From the NCBI GenBank assembly GCA_944392385.1, contig CALXWL010000004.1, positions 1 to 55,210 on the forward strand: 55,210 nt of DNA, given 5' to 3'. A program made the position numbers and the translations under genes. Numbering within the stretch: position 1 is the stretch's first letter; the number at the start of each line of letters is the position of its first letter. The notes below the pieces were generated by a model, which was not told the DNA's origin, searched no databases, and saw nothing but the letters and a program-made list of their open reading frames with translations. Positions 1-8,588 of the stretch are shown piece after piece. Source of the DNA: an uncultured Clostridia bacterium. GTDB lineage: Bacteria > Bacillota > Clostridia > TANB77 > CAG-508.

Positions 1-37
1 TTACAGTTTGATTAAACCAATTAGTTGTCATATGCAC
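1..37 (-). CDS. 5' end of a leftward gene (runs off the window)
   Basis: Only about 12 codons are visible (VHMTTNWFNQTV). The start is GTG at 37, seven bases after an AGGAG ribosome binding site at 45-49; an in-frame ATG at 31 is the alternative. A good promoter lies just upstream (69-97). The W-F-x-x-T-V beginning resembles the N-terminus of some cation-transporting P-type ATPases, but this is only a guess; the product cannot be assigned from so few residues. Confidence 0.4.
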   Translation of the reverse strand, partial: MHMTTNWFNQTV

Positions 38-68
38 ATCCCTGCTCCTTTTCTTAATTTATTTATTT

Positions 69-97
69 ATTTTACACTAAGATTTTATAAATGTCAA
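69..97 (-). promoter_or_regulatory. Sigma-A type promoter of the leftmost gene
   Basis: On the minus strand a perfect TTGACA (92-97) is followed after exactly 17 bases by TAAAAT (69-74). It sits between the terminator of the surface-protein gene and the start of the gene leaving the window. Confidence 0.6.
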
Positions 98-151
98 TAA
101 AAAAACTAGTCAAATTTTATGCAAATTTTTTGAGGTTTTTATTTGACTAGT
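98..151 (-). terminator. Rho-independent terminator of the left surface-protein gene
   Basis: An 11-bp perfect inverted repeat (105-115 with 141-151, ACTAGTCAAAT) is followed on the minus strand by a run of T (98-104). It lies about 40 bases after the frame-corrected stop of the leftward surface protein. Confidence 0.65.
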
Positions 152-189
152 ATAACACTACCGTACTTTATTAATTCACCTCAACCTTA

Positions 190-2172
190 TCATTCTACTA
201 TTCTGTAATTTCCACCTTCTGTGCTCTCAAGTCGGATTTCAGATTTTAGGCAGACTATTGGGCGGAAACCAGATTTGAAGTTGTTAAGGCCAGCGCCGTA
301 TATCCTGCCGGTCATAGTACACAATCATCACATGATTTTGGCGGATCAGACCAACTTCCGCAGGAGAAGCCAGCCACATAGCGTCGACTTTGCTATAGTC
401 TGATTTTATGTAGATTGAATTGTATTCATCTTGTGGTACGCCTGTAAGTGCATAATCGTATGTGTCTCCTTGCCATCTTGCGTCGTATCCTGCTGAAGTT
501 GCTCTGTATTCTATATAGTTAGTTGGATGTGTATCTTTATATGATTCACAAAACATTTCTAAGGTTGGTCCTCCTATTGCATATTCTGCATATTCATTTA
601 TATATATTGGATTCCATATGCTTGTATCTAACATATATGCCACTGCTCGGATATTTTCATTTGTACTTGTTGAATTGTCTTGGTAGTATTTTGATAACCA
701 TTTATTTCCTAAGGTAGCATTTATATTTGTTGCTCCTGTATAATTTTGGTATACATTATTCATTGACAATTCATATGTGTCATTTACTTGAATTTCGTAA
801 CTTCCTGCGCTTGGTGCGTAGTCTTTATGTATATAATCATCTGCTATTAAATATATATTTTCTTCATCTGCATAAAATATTCTCCATTTATTTGTTGCTC
901 CTGCTGTATTATCATATGTTACTCCATAATTTACTACTTCTTTTCCATAAAAGCCTGTTGGATTTTGGTCTATTACTGTTGCTGTAACTATCTCTTTTTC
1001 TGTTTGTGCTGTTGTTGTTATTTCTTTTTCTTTTCCTGCTTGGTCTTTTATTACTACTTTTATTGTGTAATTTGTGTTTTGTGCTAAGTTTTGATATGTG
1101 TATGTATTGCTTGTACTTGTTTCTCTTGCTGTTCCTTCTGAGTTTAAATAATATGCATATGTTCCACTTGTTGCAAGGCCTGTTTCGTTATCACTTGCAT
1201 TTACTGTTACTTTTATACTTTCTGCTGTTATTTCATTTATTGTTATTGTTCCTGTTGGTGGATTTTCATCTTTTATGTCCATACTTGTGTATTCTCCTGA
1301 GTTGCTCCCGTCTGTTAGTCTTGCATATATTGTTGTTCCATGGCTTAAGCTTTCTATTCTTCCTCCATTTGCTATTCTTGTCCAACTTCCGCTTGTTCCG
1401 TTTTGCTGATATTCTATATAATAATTTGTATTTGTATTTATTGTTATACTTGCTTTTCCTGAACTCCATGTTAGGTTTGTAAATGTTATTGCTCCTTGTT
1501 CTAATGCTGAGGTTACTGTGCTAGTTGTTGCATTATTTTCTCCTATTCCTATGTTTCCTGCTTCGTCTCCATTTACTTCTACTTTTATATTATATGTTGT
1601 GTTTTGTTTTAGTCCTGTGTATGTATAGCTTGAATTGTTATTTGTTATTTTTTCTTCATACGTATTTGCTGTGTTTTCTTTTATATAATATGTATATTCT
1701 GGATTTTCTATCATTCCTGTTTCATTGTCTTCGGCTGTTACGCTTACTGTTATGCTGTTTGTGGTTGTTCCTTCTATTATTATATTTACTGTTGGAGGCG
1801 AATTATCTTCTATTACTATTCCTCCTCCTGTGTTGTTATTTCCTGCTTCTGTATTATTATTTCCTCCTCCTGTATTGCTACTTCCACTATTTCCCATTTC
1901 TCCTTGGATTTTATCCCACTCGTTCATTAATTCATCTATTGTTTTTTGCTCCTCGGTTACTCTATCATTTGTTTTATCTACTGCTTCTTTTGCTGTATCA
2001 AATAATTTTCCGTCTATTGCTACATCTATTGTTATTGTTGCTAATATTAATAGTATTACTATTGTTATTATTAATGCTATTAATGTTATTCCCTTTTCTA
2101 AATTATAGCTCTCTCTCTCTCTCTCTCTCTCTCTACAGTCTCAAGGTTTTTACGGTTTTGTATTTTTCTCAT
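190..2172 (-). CDS. Fn3-repeat surface protein with prepilin-like N-terminus; slippage-controlled start and CGG +1 shift
   Basis: Likely exported surface protein of about 659 aa. The main open stretch runs 1927-284, but the real start is ATG 2172, preceded by AAAGGAG. Between this ATG and a type-IV-prepilin-like hydrophobic segment (EKGITLIALIITIVILLILA) lies an (AG)13 tract that leaves the gene out of frame; 12 units would join them. Two fibronectin-III-like repeats follow (PPTVNIII..., PPTGTITI...), then a domain with MWLASP and a hypervariable C-terminus. An in-frame CGG at 308-310 ends the normal reading at 284. Skipping its C gives YYDGRIYG...GFRPIVCLKSE and a stop at 190. With both corrections the length is divisible by three. 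A paralogue lies at the right edge of the window. Confidence 0.7.
234..379 (-). other. Hypervariable C-terminal segment, diversity-generating-retroelement-like (copy 1)
   Basis: Between the conserved MWLASP and GFRP(I)VCLKSEI blocks the sequence is richer in G and C than its surroundings and uses many C-ending codons (ATC, CGC, TAC, GGC, AAC, TTC), unlike the A/T-ending usage elsewhere. It differs from the equivalent segment of the right paralogue (54228-54367) at most residues and by two codons, while both flanks are conserved. This resembles a DGR variable repeat, but no reverse transcriptase or template repeat is in the window. Confidence 0.45.
2109..2134 (-). repeat. (AG)13 dinucleotide tract inside a 5' coding region
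   Basis: Thirteen CT units on the plus strand (AG on the coding strand) lie between the ATG with its ribosome binding site (2172) and the prepilin-like segment. With 13 units translation from 2172 stops at a TAG just after the tract; loss of one unit or gain of two puts the large ORF in frame. No start codon occurs in the downstream frame between its last stop and the tract. This is the arrangement of a phase-variable contingency locus. Confidence 0.7.
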
Positions 2173-2393
2173 ATTTTTCTCCTTTTTTGTTTTTTCTTTT
2201 ATTTTAACTCATGTTTTTTACTTTTTCAATATGTTTTGGCAATTGTCATGTATTTGTAATATTTCTGTAATATTTTTTATTAGCATTTTAATATTAATAT
2301 CAAAAAAATTCCTCATATTTTTTTCTTATTTTGCTTATATATGATTGCAAAAAATATAAAAGTAGATGTAAACTACTTTTATACTTGCATTAA

Positions 2394-2729
2394 TTATTCT
2401 TCCTGAAATGCTTTCTGTTTTAACATATCTGATAACACATCTTCCATTCCTATTGGTGTTACTTTACAATTCTTAAGTTTTTCTATTATTCTTACAACTT
2501 TACGTTCATTTGTTGTGATTTTTTCAATAATGTTTTTTTCAAATTTTATTTCATCTTTCATGTATTCTTTTTTTACAATTGCTATACCATAAAAAGTTTT
2601 TCTCTTAGTTATTTTTCCATGTTTTTTTATACCATAATAATCTAACTCAATTTTGTTTTTATTTCTGGTTTCTACTAAATCAGTTTCATCTAGTAAAGTA
2701 GTTCCATAGTATGTCCCTAAGTTTTTCAT
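2394..2729 (-). CDS. DUF6514-like small protein
   Basis: 111 aa, start supported by AAAGGAG. A YGI..., V..I...(T)NERKVVRIIEKLKNC-x-VTP-x-x-x-x-DVLSDML pattern fits the DUF6514 family found in Clostridia: an Fn-less small domain ending in a V-x-P-x-x-x-x-DV motif. Function is unknown. It stands alone, with about 220 bases before the surface protein and 175 after the XRE regulator, both without clear genes. Confidence 0.5.
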   Translation of the reverse strand: MKNLGTYYGTTLLDETDLVETRNKNKIELDYYGIKKHGKITKRKTFYGIAIVKKEYMKDEIKFEKNIIEKITTNERKVVRIIEKLKNCKVTPIGMEDVLSDMLKQKAFQEE

Positions 2730-2904
2730 TTTTCTTTCTCCTTTCTTAGTATTTTATGTAAAAAAACTACTTTTCAATAATACACTATATCTTACATAAA
2801 ATCAAGAAAAATCGTTCGTGCTGATTTGACATAATTCGACATTTATCGCAACTTAGGATTTTTTTAAATTTTGTTTTTTATAAATTTATTCTTTTTCTAA
2901 TATT

Positions 2905-3111
2905 CTAAGAACTCTTTTCTTCTGTTCTATACAAAATGTAATCTAAACTAACATTATAGAAGTCTGCTAGTTTGCATAAAGTTTCTAATGGAATATTACG
3001 TTTGTTTAGTTCATAATATGAGTATGCTACTTGGGATATGTTTAATAATTTACTAATTTCTGTTTGAGTTAGGTCTCTATCTTCTCTTAATTCTCTTATT
3101 CTTGTTCTCAT
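2905..3111 (-). CDS. XRE-family helix-turn-helix regulator
   Basis: 68 aa, essentially a single Cro/C1-type HTH: LREDRDLTQTEISKLL, then the recognition-helix region ISQVAYSYYELNKRNIP and the typical ending LADFYNVSLDYIL. AAAGGA precedes the ATG. A stand-alone DNA-binding repressor or activator; its targets cannot be told from the sequence. Confidence 0.85.
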   Translation of the reverse strand: MRTRIRELREDRDLTQTEISKLLNISQVAYSYYELNKRNIPLETLCKLADFYNVSLDYILYRTEEKSS

Positions 3112-3213
3112 AATAAAATCCTTTCAGTTATAATTAAAATATTTATATATTTAAATTATAAAGAAATTTAAATTATTAAATGGTTTTTAGAACATTCTGT
3201 TGTATTTTTTTAA

Positions 3214-3275
3214 CAAAAAAAGCAATAAGTGATATCTTTAGAATATTTAATACTTCTTTTTTATCACTTATTGCT
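3214..3275 (-). terminator. Terminator downstream of alr
   Basis: A 14-bp perfect inverted repeat (3221-3234 with 3262-3275) is followed on the minus strand by TTTTTTT. It starts about 20 bases after the alr stop codon. Confidence 0.7.
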
Positions 3276-3295
3276 ATTTTTAATACTTCTTTTAT

Positions 3296-4399
3296 TTATA
3301 CAATTTCTCTTACTACTCTATTTGATATTGTTGATAATATTTCATAATTTATCGTGTTACATTGTTTTGCTATTTCTTCTAGTGTTATTTGTTTATTATC
3401 CCATATATATACTTCATCACCAATATTTACATTTTCTATATCTGTTACATCTATCATAAAACTATCCATACATACTGTGCCTACTATTGGAGCTTTTTGG
3501 TTATTTACTATTACCATTCCTTTGTTACTTAAATTTCTTCGTATTCCATCTGCATAGCCGATTGGTACATTTGCTATTATTGATTTTCGTTTTGTTATAA
3601 ATTTTCTTCCATAACTTATGCTTGTGTTTTCTTCTACTTGTTTTATAAATGTTATTTTACTTTTTAATATACAACTTGGAAATAGCTGTATTTTATTTTT
3701 TAAGGTTTCATCTGGCAAGTATCCATATAGCATTATTCCTGGTCTTATCATATTCCCTGGTAAGTCTCTTATCTGGATTATTGCACTACTATTTCCACAG
3801 TGTGAGTATTTTATTGTTGGTATTTTTGATTTTATATATTTTACTGCTTTTTCAAATTTATATATTTGATTTCTTGTATATTCCAAATCGGTATCACTTG
3901 CTGCAAAATGAGTAAATGTTCCTTCTATTTTTATATTTTTTAGTTGTATTGCTTTTTCTATAAATTTTTCTAGATTTACTAATTGTACTCCTGTTCTTCC
4001 CATTCCTGTTTCTATTTCTACATGAACTTTTGCAATTTTTCCTGAGGCTTTTGCTATGCGATTTAGTTCTTCCAAGAATTCAATATAGCAACAACTAGTT
4101 GTAATATCGTATTTTATTATATTTTCTATTTCCTCTATTGCAGGTTGATTTAATACAATAATTTCTCCATTATATTTCAATTTATCTCTAAGAGCTATAC
4201 CTTCATCTACAATTGCTGTTCCCAAAGCATCTATATTTAATGCTTTTATTAATTTATTTATTGCCTCTAAACCTATTCCATATCCTCCGGCTTTTAAAAC
4301 TGGTAATATTTTTTTATCTGGTTGCAATTTTTGTATTTTTTTATAGTTTTGTATTATTGCATCCATATTTACTATTAGTTTTGTTTGCCTATTTTTCAT
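3296..4399 (-). CDS. alr: Alanine racemase
   Basis: 367 aa, the usual family size. It interconverts L- and D-alanine for peptidoglycan, using pyridoxal phosphate in the cytoplasm. The PLP-lysine motif is LKAGGYGIG (usual form VKANAYGHG) near residue 35. The second catalytic region SYGRKF is followed by ANVPIGYADG, and the C-terminal beta domain carries GTVCMDSFMIDVTD. It lies downstream of the RNase J gene on the same strand with a 42-base gap, so probable co-transcription. The NA-to-GG change in the lysine motif is unusual but leaves the lysine. A racemase of another amino acid in the same fold is less likely. Confidence 0.9.
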   Translation of the reverse strand: MKNRQTKLIVNMDAIIQNYKKIQKLQPDKKILPVLKAGGYGIGLEAINKLIKALNIDALGTAIVDEGIALRDKLKYNGEIIVLNQPAIEEIENIIKYDITTSCCYIEFLEELNRIAKASGKIAKVHVEIETGMGRTGVQLVNLEKFIEKAIQLKNIKIEGTFTHFAASDTDLEYTRNQIYKFEKAVKYIKSKIPTIKYSHCGNSSAIIQIRDLPGNMIRPGIMLYGYLPDETLKNKIQLFPSCILKSKITFIKQVEENTSISYGRKFITKRKSIIANVPIGYADGIRRNLSNKGMVIVNNQKAPIVGTVCMDSFMIDVTDIENVNIGDEVYIWDNKQITLEEIAKQCNTINYEILSTISNRVVREIV

Positions 4400-4441
4400 A
4401 TATATTCCTAACCTTTTTAAAAGTATTTTTAGCTTAAATTA

Positions 4442-6175
4442 CTAAATTTCCATTATTATTGGTATAAGCATTGGCTCTCTTTTTGTTTTTTTGTATATGA
4501 AGTCTCCTAATTCTTCTCTTACTACTAATTTTAATGTTGACCAATCTGTTATGTGTTTTTCTTCGCATTTTTGTAGTTCTATTCGTAATAGTTTTTTTAT
4601 TTCTTCCATTAAGTTTTCTGATTCTCGTACATATACAAATCCACGACTTATTACGTCTGGTCCTGCTACTATTTTTCCACTTCTTGAGTCTAGTGTTATT
4701 ACTACTATTATTAATCCATCTTGTGATAGTCTTTGTCTGTCTTTTAGTACTATGTTTCCTACATCACCAACACCTAAGCCATCTACAAGTACTCTTCCTG
4801 ATTGTACGTGTCCTGTAAATTTTGCTTCATCTTCATTTAATTCTAATACTTTTCCATTTTCTGATATAAATATATTTTCATGTGATATTCCTATTTTTTT
4901 TGCTGTTTCAGCATGTGCTATAAGTTGTCTATATTCACCATGTACTGGTATAAAATATTTTGGTTTTACTAGTGTTATCATTAATTTTTGTTCTTCTTGG
5001 CAAGCATGACCTGATACATGTATATCTTGAAGTGCATTATATATAACTTCTGCTCCTATTGCCATTAAATCATCTATTACTTTAGAAATATATTTTTCAT
5101 TTCCTGGTATTGGGTTTGCTGATATTATTATTAAGTCATTTGGTGTTATTTGTACTTTTCTATGTTCACCTGCTGCCATTCTTGTTAATGCAGACATTGC
5201 TTCTCCTTGGCTTCCTGTTGTTATTATAACTAAACTATCATCTGGATATGATTTAATATTGTCTATATCTATAAATACATTGTCTGGTACTTTTATATAT
5301 CCCAATTTTCTGGCAGTTTCTATCATATTACACATGCTTCTACCGCATACTGCAATTTTTCTTTTATATTTTACCGCTGAATTTACTATTTGCTGTACTC
5401 TATGCACATTTGATGAGAATGTTGCAACTACAATTCTTTTTGTACAATTTATAAATAGTTTGTCTAATACTTCTCCAACATTACTTTCAGACATTGTATA
5501 TCCTTTTCTTTCTGCATTTGTACTGTCTGACATAAGTGCTAATACTCCTCGGTTTCCTATTGTTGCTAGTCTTCCTAAATCTACTATTTCACCATCTATT
5601 GGTGTATAATCTATTTTGAAGTCTCCAGTATGAACTATTGTTCCTACTGGTGTTTGAATTGCAAGTGCGCATGCATCTGGTATACTATGTGTTATTTTTA
5701 TAAATTCTACTTTCATGCAACCTAGTGTTATTACTTGTCCTGCTTTTACTTCTTTTAGTTTTGTACTTCTTACTAAATTGTGTTCTTCTAACTTGTTTGT
5801 AATTAATCCTGCTGTTAATTTTGTTGCATATATTGGAATATTTATTTGTTTTAATAGATATGGTATTCCACCTATATGGTCTTCATGTCCATGTGTTATA
5901 ACTAGTCCTCTGATTTTTTCTTTGTTTTTCTCTAAGTATGTTACATCTGGTATAACTAGGTCTACTCCTAGCATATCATCTTCTGGGAATCCTAGTCCAC
6001 AGTCTATAAGAATAATATCATCTTCATATTCTATAACTGTGATATTTTTTCCTATCTCTAGTAATCCTCCTAATGGTATTATTTTTAAATTTGACTTTTT
6101 AAATATTGTTTTTTCTTCTTTTTTAGTTTGTTTTGGTTTTCTTCTTGGTCTTTCTTGTTTTACTATTTCATCCAT
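4442..6175 (-). CDS. rnjA: Ribonuclease J
   Basis: 577 aa metallo-beta-lactamase/beta-CASP nuclease for mRNA decay and rRNA processing. The metal-binding motif THGHEDHIGG is near residue 95. Further motifs are SDSTNAERKGYT, TGSQGEAMSALTRMAAGEH and HVSGHA(C)QEEQKLM, followed by the C-terminal HGEYRQL region. A basic N-terminal extension (RPRRKPKQTKKEEK) precedes the nuclease domain, which is common in Clostridia. The start is fixed by AGGAGG eight bases upstream. It is followed by alr and preceded by the RNase Y gene with its own terminator, so the two main mRNA-decay nucleases are neighbours. Confidence 0.95.
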   Translation of the reverse strand: MDEIVKQERPRRKPKQTKKEEKTIFKKSNLKIIPLGGLLEIGKNITVIEYEDDIILIDCGLGFPEDDMLGVDLVIPDVTYLEKNKEKIRGLVITHGHEDHIGGIPYLLKQINIPIYATKLTAGLITNKLEEHNLVRSTKLKEVKAGQVITLGCMKVEFIKITHSIPDACALAIQTPVGTIVHTGDFKIDYTPIDGEIVDLGRLATIGNRGVLALMSDSTNAERKGYTMSESNVGEVLDKLFINCTKRIVVATFSSNVHRVQQIVNSAVKYKRKIAVCGRSMCNMIETARKLGYIKVPDNVFIDIDNIKSYPDDSLVIITTGSQGEAMSALTRMAAGEHRKVQITPNDLIIISANPIPGNEKYISKVIDDLMAIGAEVIYNALQDIHVSGHACQEEQKLMITLVKPKYFIPVHGEYRQLIAHAETAKKIGISHENIFISENGKVLELNEDEAKFTGHVQSGRVLVDGLGVGDVGNIVLKDRQRLSQDGLIIVVITLDSRSGKIVAGPDVISRGFVYVRESENLMEEIKKLLRIELQKCEEKHITDWSTLKLVVREELGDFIYKKTKREPMLIPIIMEI

Positions 6176-6179
6176 TTAA

Positions 6180-6446
6180 TTCTCTCTCCTCCTATTTTTT
6201 TCTCCGATTTACTCTTATGCTTCTAAAAGCTCCTTTCTTTGTTATTGTTCTGATTAAAAATAAAGTTATTATTCCGTTTGTATCATAAAACTCAAGAACA
6301 AAATTCTCTCTTTTTGTTCCTATTATACTTATTATCTTTTCCGAATACTACTTTTATTAAACATATATAAATCTCATCTTTGCCATAATTTGGCATCACT
6401 TTTAATATTATACTACGATTATTTGGAAAAGTCAAATTTTAGGAAC
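6180..6446. other. Intergenic region upstream of the RNase J gene
   Basis: Together with the terminator beyond it, this makes about 320 bases without a gene. It must hold the leftward promoter and leader of the RNase J gene. I see several short A/T-rich stretches but no convincing -35/-10 pair and no large RNA structure. Confidence 0.3.
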
Positions 6447-6482
6447 AAAAAAGCAAGTAGTTTATTTAGCTACTTGCTTTTT
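6447..6482 (-). terminator. Terminator downstream of the RNase Y gene
   Basis: A 10-bp perfect stem, AAGCAAGTAG (6451-6460) with CTACTTGCTT (6470-6479), is flanked by A/T runs on both sides and so can work in either direction. It starts about 16 bases after the RNase Y stop. Confidence 0.75.
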
Positions 6483-6497
6483 TTATAAAAAGAAGGT

Positions 6498-8042
6498 TTA
6501 TTTTGCATAATCTATTGCCCTTGTTTCTCTTATTACATTTACTTTTATTTGTCCTGGATATTCCATTTCATTTTCTACTTTTTGGGCAACTTCTCTTGCC
6601 ATTATTACCATTTGGCTATCTGATACTTTTTCTGGTTTTACTATTAGCCTTATTTCTCGTCCTGCTTGTATTGCATATGATTTTTCTACTCCTTCAAATG
6701 AGTCTGCAATTGACTCTAATTTTTCTAGTCTTTTGATATATGCTTCTAATGTTTCTCTTCTTGCTCCTGGTCTTGATGCTGATATTGCATCTGCTGCTTG
6801 TATTAAAACTGCTTCTAATGTTTTTGGTTCAACGTCTCCATGATGTGCTTCTACTGCATTTAATATTATTTCGTTTTCTTTATATTTTTTTAATACATCA
6901 ACACCTATTTGCACATGAGTTCCTTCCATATCATGGTCTAAGGCTTTTCCTATATCATGCAATAGTCCTGCTCTTCTTGCAATTTTAGGATCTAACCCTA
7001 ATTCTTCTGCCATTATTCTAGCTAGGTTAGAAACTTCTATTGAATGATTTAATACATTTTGTCCATAACTTGTTCTATATTTTAGTTTTCCAAGTAATCT
7101 TACTATATCTGGGTGTAATCCGTGTACTCCTGTTTCTAGTACGGCTCTTTCTCCTTCTTCCTTAATAACTTCTTCTACTTCTTCTTTTGCTTTTTCTACC
7201 ATTTCTTCTATTTTTGCTGGATGAATTCTTCCATCTTCAATTAAATTCTCTAATGCTATTCTTGCTACTTCTCTTCTTAGTGGGTCAAATCCTGAAATTA
7301 TTACTGCCTCAGGTGTATCATCTATTATAAGGTCAATTCCTGTTAGGGTTTCTAACATTTTTATATTACGCCCTTCTCTTCCTATTATTCTTCCCTTCAT
7401 ATCATCATTTGGAAGTGCTACTACTGATACAGTTGTTTCTGATGTATGGTCTGCTGCACATTTTTGTATTGCATACCCAATAATTTCTTTAGCCTTTTTA
7501 TTGGCTGTTTCCTTTGCCGATGTTTCTACTGATTTTATTAATGCAGCTTTTTCATCGTTTAATGATTTGTCTAGTTGCTGTAATAATATTCTTTTTGCTT
7601 CTTCTCTTGATAAACCAGCAATTCTTTGTAGTTCCTCAATTTGTTTGTTATACATTTCGTCTAATGATTTTTTCTTTTTTTCTACTTCTTGAATATTTTT
7701 TTCTAGTTCTTTTTCTCTTCTTTCAAAATTGTCAGAACGTCTTTCTAGTGCTTCCTCTCTTTGGAATAATCTTTTTTCTTGTTGTTGTACTTCGCCTCTT
7801 CTTTCTTTAATCTCTTTATCTAATTCATTTTTAGTTTGCAATACCTCTTCTTTAGCTTTTAGAATCTCCTCTTTTTTTGCATTCTCTGCTTCTTTTTTTG
7901 CATTTGCCAAAATTCTATTTGCTTCATTTTCTGCACTTTTGATTTTAGATTCAGCTGATTTTTTTCTAATATATATTCCTACAGGAATAAAAATAGCTGC
8001 TGAGATAAGAAAGGTGATTATGGCTATTGTTGTTTCATTCAT
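6498..8042 (-). CDS. rny: Ribonuclease Y
   Basis: 514 aa membrane-anchored endoribonuclease that starts mRNA decay. An N-terminal transmembrane helix (residues ~5-25) is followed by a long charged coiled coil (to ~190). A KH domain follows ([19 protein letters not shown]), then an HD domain with [17 protein letters not shown] and NAVEAHHGD. Length and domain order are those of the family. It lies upstream of the RNase J gene on the same strand but behind its own terminator. Confidence 0.96.
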   Translation of the reverse strand: MNETTIAIITFLISAAIFIPVGIYIRKKSAESKIKSAENEANRILANAKKEAENAKKEEILKAKEEVLQTKNELDKEIKERRGEVQQQEKRLFQREEALERRSDNFERREKELEKNIQEVEKKKKSLDEMYNKQIEELQRIAGLSREEAKRILLQQLDKSLNDEKAALIKSVETSAKETANKKAKEIIGYAIQKCAADHTSETTVSVVALPNDDMKGRIIGREGRNIKMLETLTGIDLIIDDTPEAVIISGFDPLRREVARIALENLIEDGRIHPAKIEEMVEKAKEEVEEVIKEEGERAVLETGVHGLHPDIVRLLGKLKYRTSYGQNVLNHSIEVSNLARIMAEELGLDPKIARRAGLLHDIGKALDHDMEGTHVQIGVDVLKKYKENEIILNAVEAHHGDVEPKTLEAVLIQAADAISASRPGARRETLEAYIKRLEKLESIADSFEGVEKSYAIQAGREIRLIVKPEKVSDSQMVIMAREVAQKVENEMEYPGQIKVNVIRETRAIDYAK

Positions 8043-8266
8043 AAAAACACCTCTTTACTTATTAAATTTTCAATGTTCAGATTTATTATATATCTATTTT
8101 TTAATATATTAATTTTCTGTACATTAATATTTTACCTTTAATCTGAATTTATGTCAATACTAATGATAAAAAATTATTCTATTTTTTGTCATCATTATCT
8201 TCCTTTTTTATTTATTTTATGATAAAATATGATAAATTTATATTAGTAAGAAAGGAATGTGTTTTT

Positions 8267-8488
8267 ATGGAATTTAAAAGGTGTGCTAGATGTGGCTGTT
8301 TTTTTACTTCTGCTAATGATGTATGTTGTAATTGCGAAACTAAGGATAGACAAGATATTTACAATCTAAATAATTATATTGTTACATCTCCTAATAATAT
8401 TTCCATTGATAATTTATCTGCAAGTACAGGTATTTCTATGAAAAATATATCTCGATTTATTGAAAATAAGGCTATATCAAATCTTTAA
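8267..8488 (+). CDS. Small zinc-ribbon protein (YvyF/flagellar-operon-like)
   Basis: 73 aa from ATG 8267, chosen because AAAGGA lies nine bases upstream; the longer open frame starting at 8186 has no ribosome binding site. Two cysteine pairs form a zinc ribbon (CARCGCFF...DVCCNCE). A C-terminal helix-turn-helix-like part follows (IDNLSASTGISMKNISRFIE). This layout matches the small YvyF/TIGR03826-type proteins of clostridial flagellar operons. Role unknown; assignment is by pattern only. It converges with the sigK 3' end on a shared terminator. Confidence 0.5.
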   Translation: MEFKRCARCGCFFTSANDVCCNCETKDRQDIYNLNNYIVTSPNNISIDNLSASTGISMKNISRFIENKAISNL

Positions 8489-8515
8489 AAACTCTACCAA
8501 CTTTAGGTAGAGTTT
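8489..8515. terminator. Bidirectional terminator between the zinc-ribbon gene and the sigK 3' end
   Basis: A 10-bp perfect stem (AAACTCTACC, 8489-8498, with GGTAGAGTTT, 8506-8515) and a 7-base loop, A/T-flanked on both sides. It serves the rightward gene ending at 8488 and the leftward sigK end at 8517. Confidence 0.75.
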
Positions 8516-8516
8516 T

Positions 8517-8576
8517 TCATGTTTCTTCTAATTCATCATTTAACTTTTTTATTGCTTTTGTTTCTATTCTAGATAC
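8517..8576 (-). CDS. sigK: 3' fragment of sigK (last 19 codons)
   Basis: The minus strand reads VSRIETKAIKKLNDELEET and stop, which is the end of sigma region 4.2 as in the sigma-K motif GISRSYVSRIEKRA. The rest of the gene lies 44.8 kb away at 53396-54056. Joining the two at the shared GTAT gives ...GISRSYV|SRIETKA..., exactly in frame, for a 237-aa protein (B. subtilis pro-sigma-K is close to this). Without excision the gene is disrupted. The fragment has no start of its own. Confidence 0.88.
   Translation of the reverse strand, partial: VSRIETKAIKKLNDELEET
8573..8576. other. Attachment-site core on the sigK-3' side (attL)
   Basis: The 4-bp GTAT (ATAC on the plus strand) is the only sequence shared with the other junction at 53398-53401, as expected for a large serine recombinase with a very short crossover core. 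The left side is sigK; the right side is element DNA, where the recombinase stop codon lies 13 bases away. Confidence 0.75.
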
Positions 8577-8588
8577 TTCGCGCATCGC

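Noticed and set aside
523..2259. Long open frames on the plus strand opposite the left surface protein and opposite other AT-rich minus-strand genes
   Set aside because: They are Leu/Phe/Tyr-rich shadows of the real coding strand, lack ribosome binding sites and show no domain pattern.
8186..8266. N-terminal 27-residue extension of the zinc-ribbon protein
   Set aside because: No ribosome binding site at 8186; a good one precedes ATG 8267, where the conserved zinc ribbon starts.
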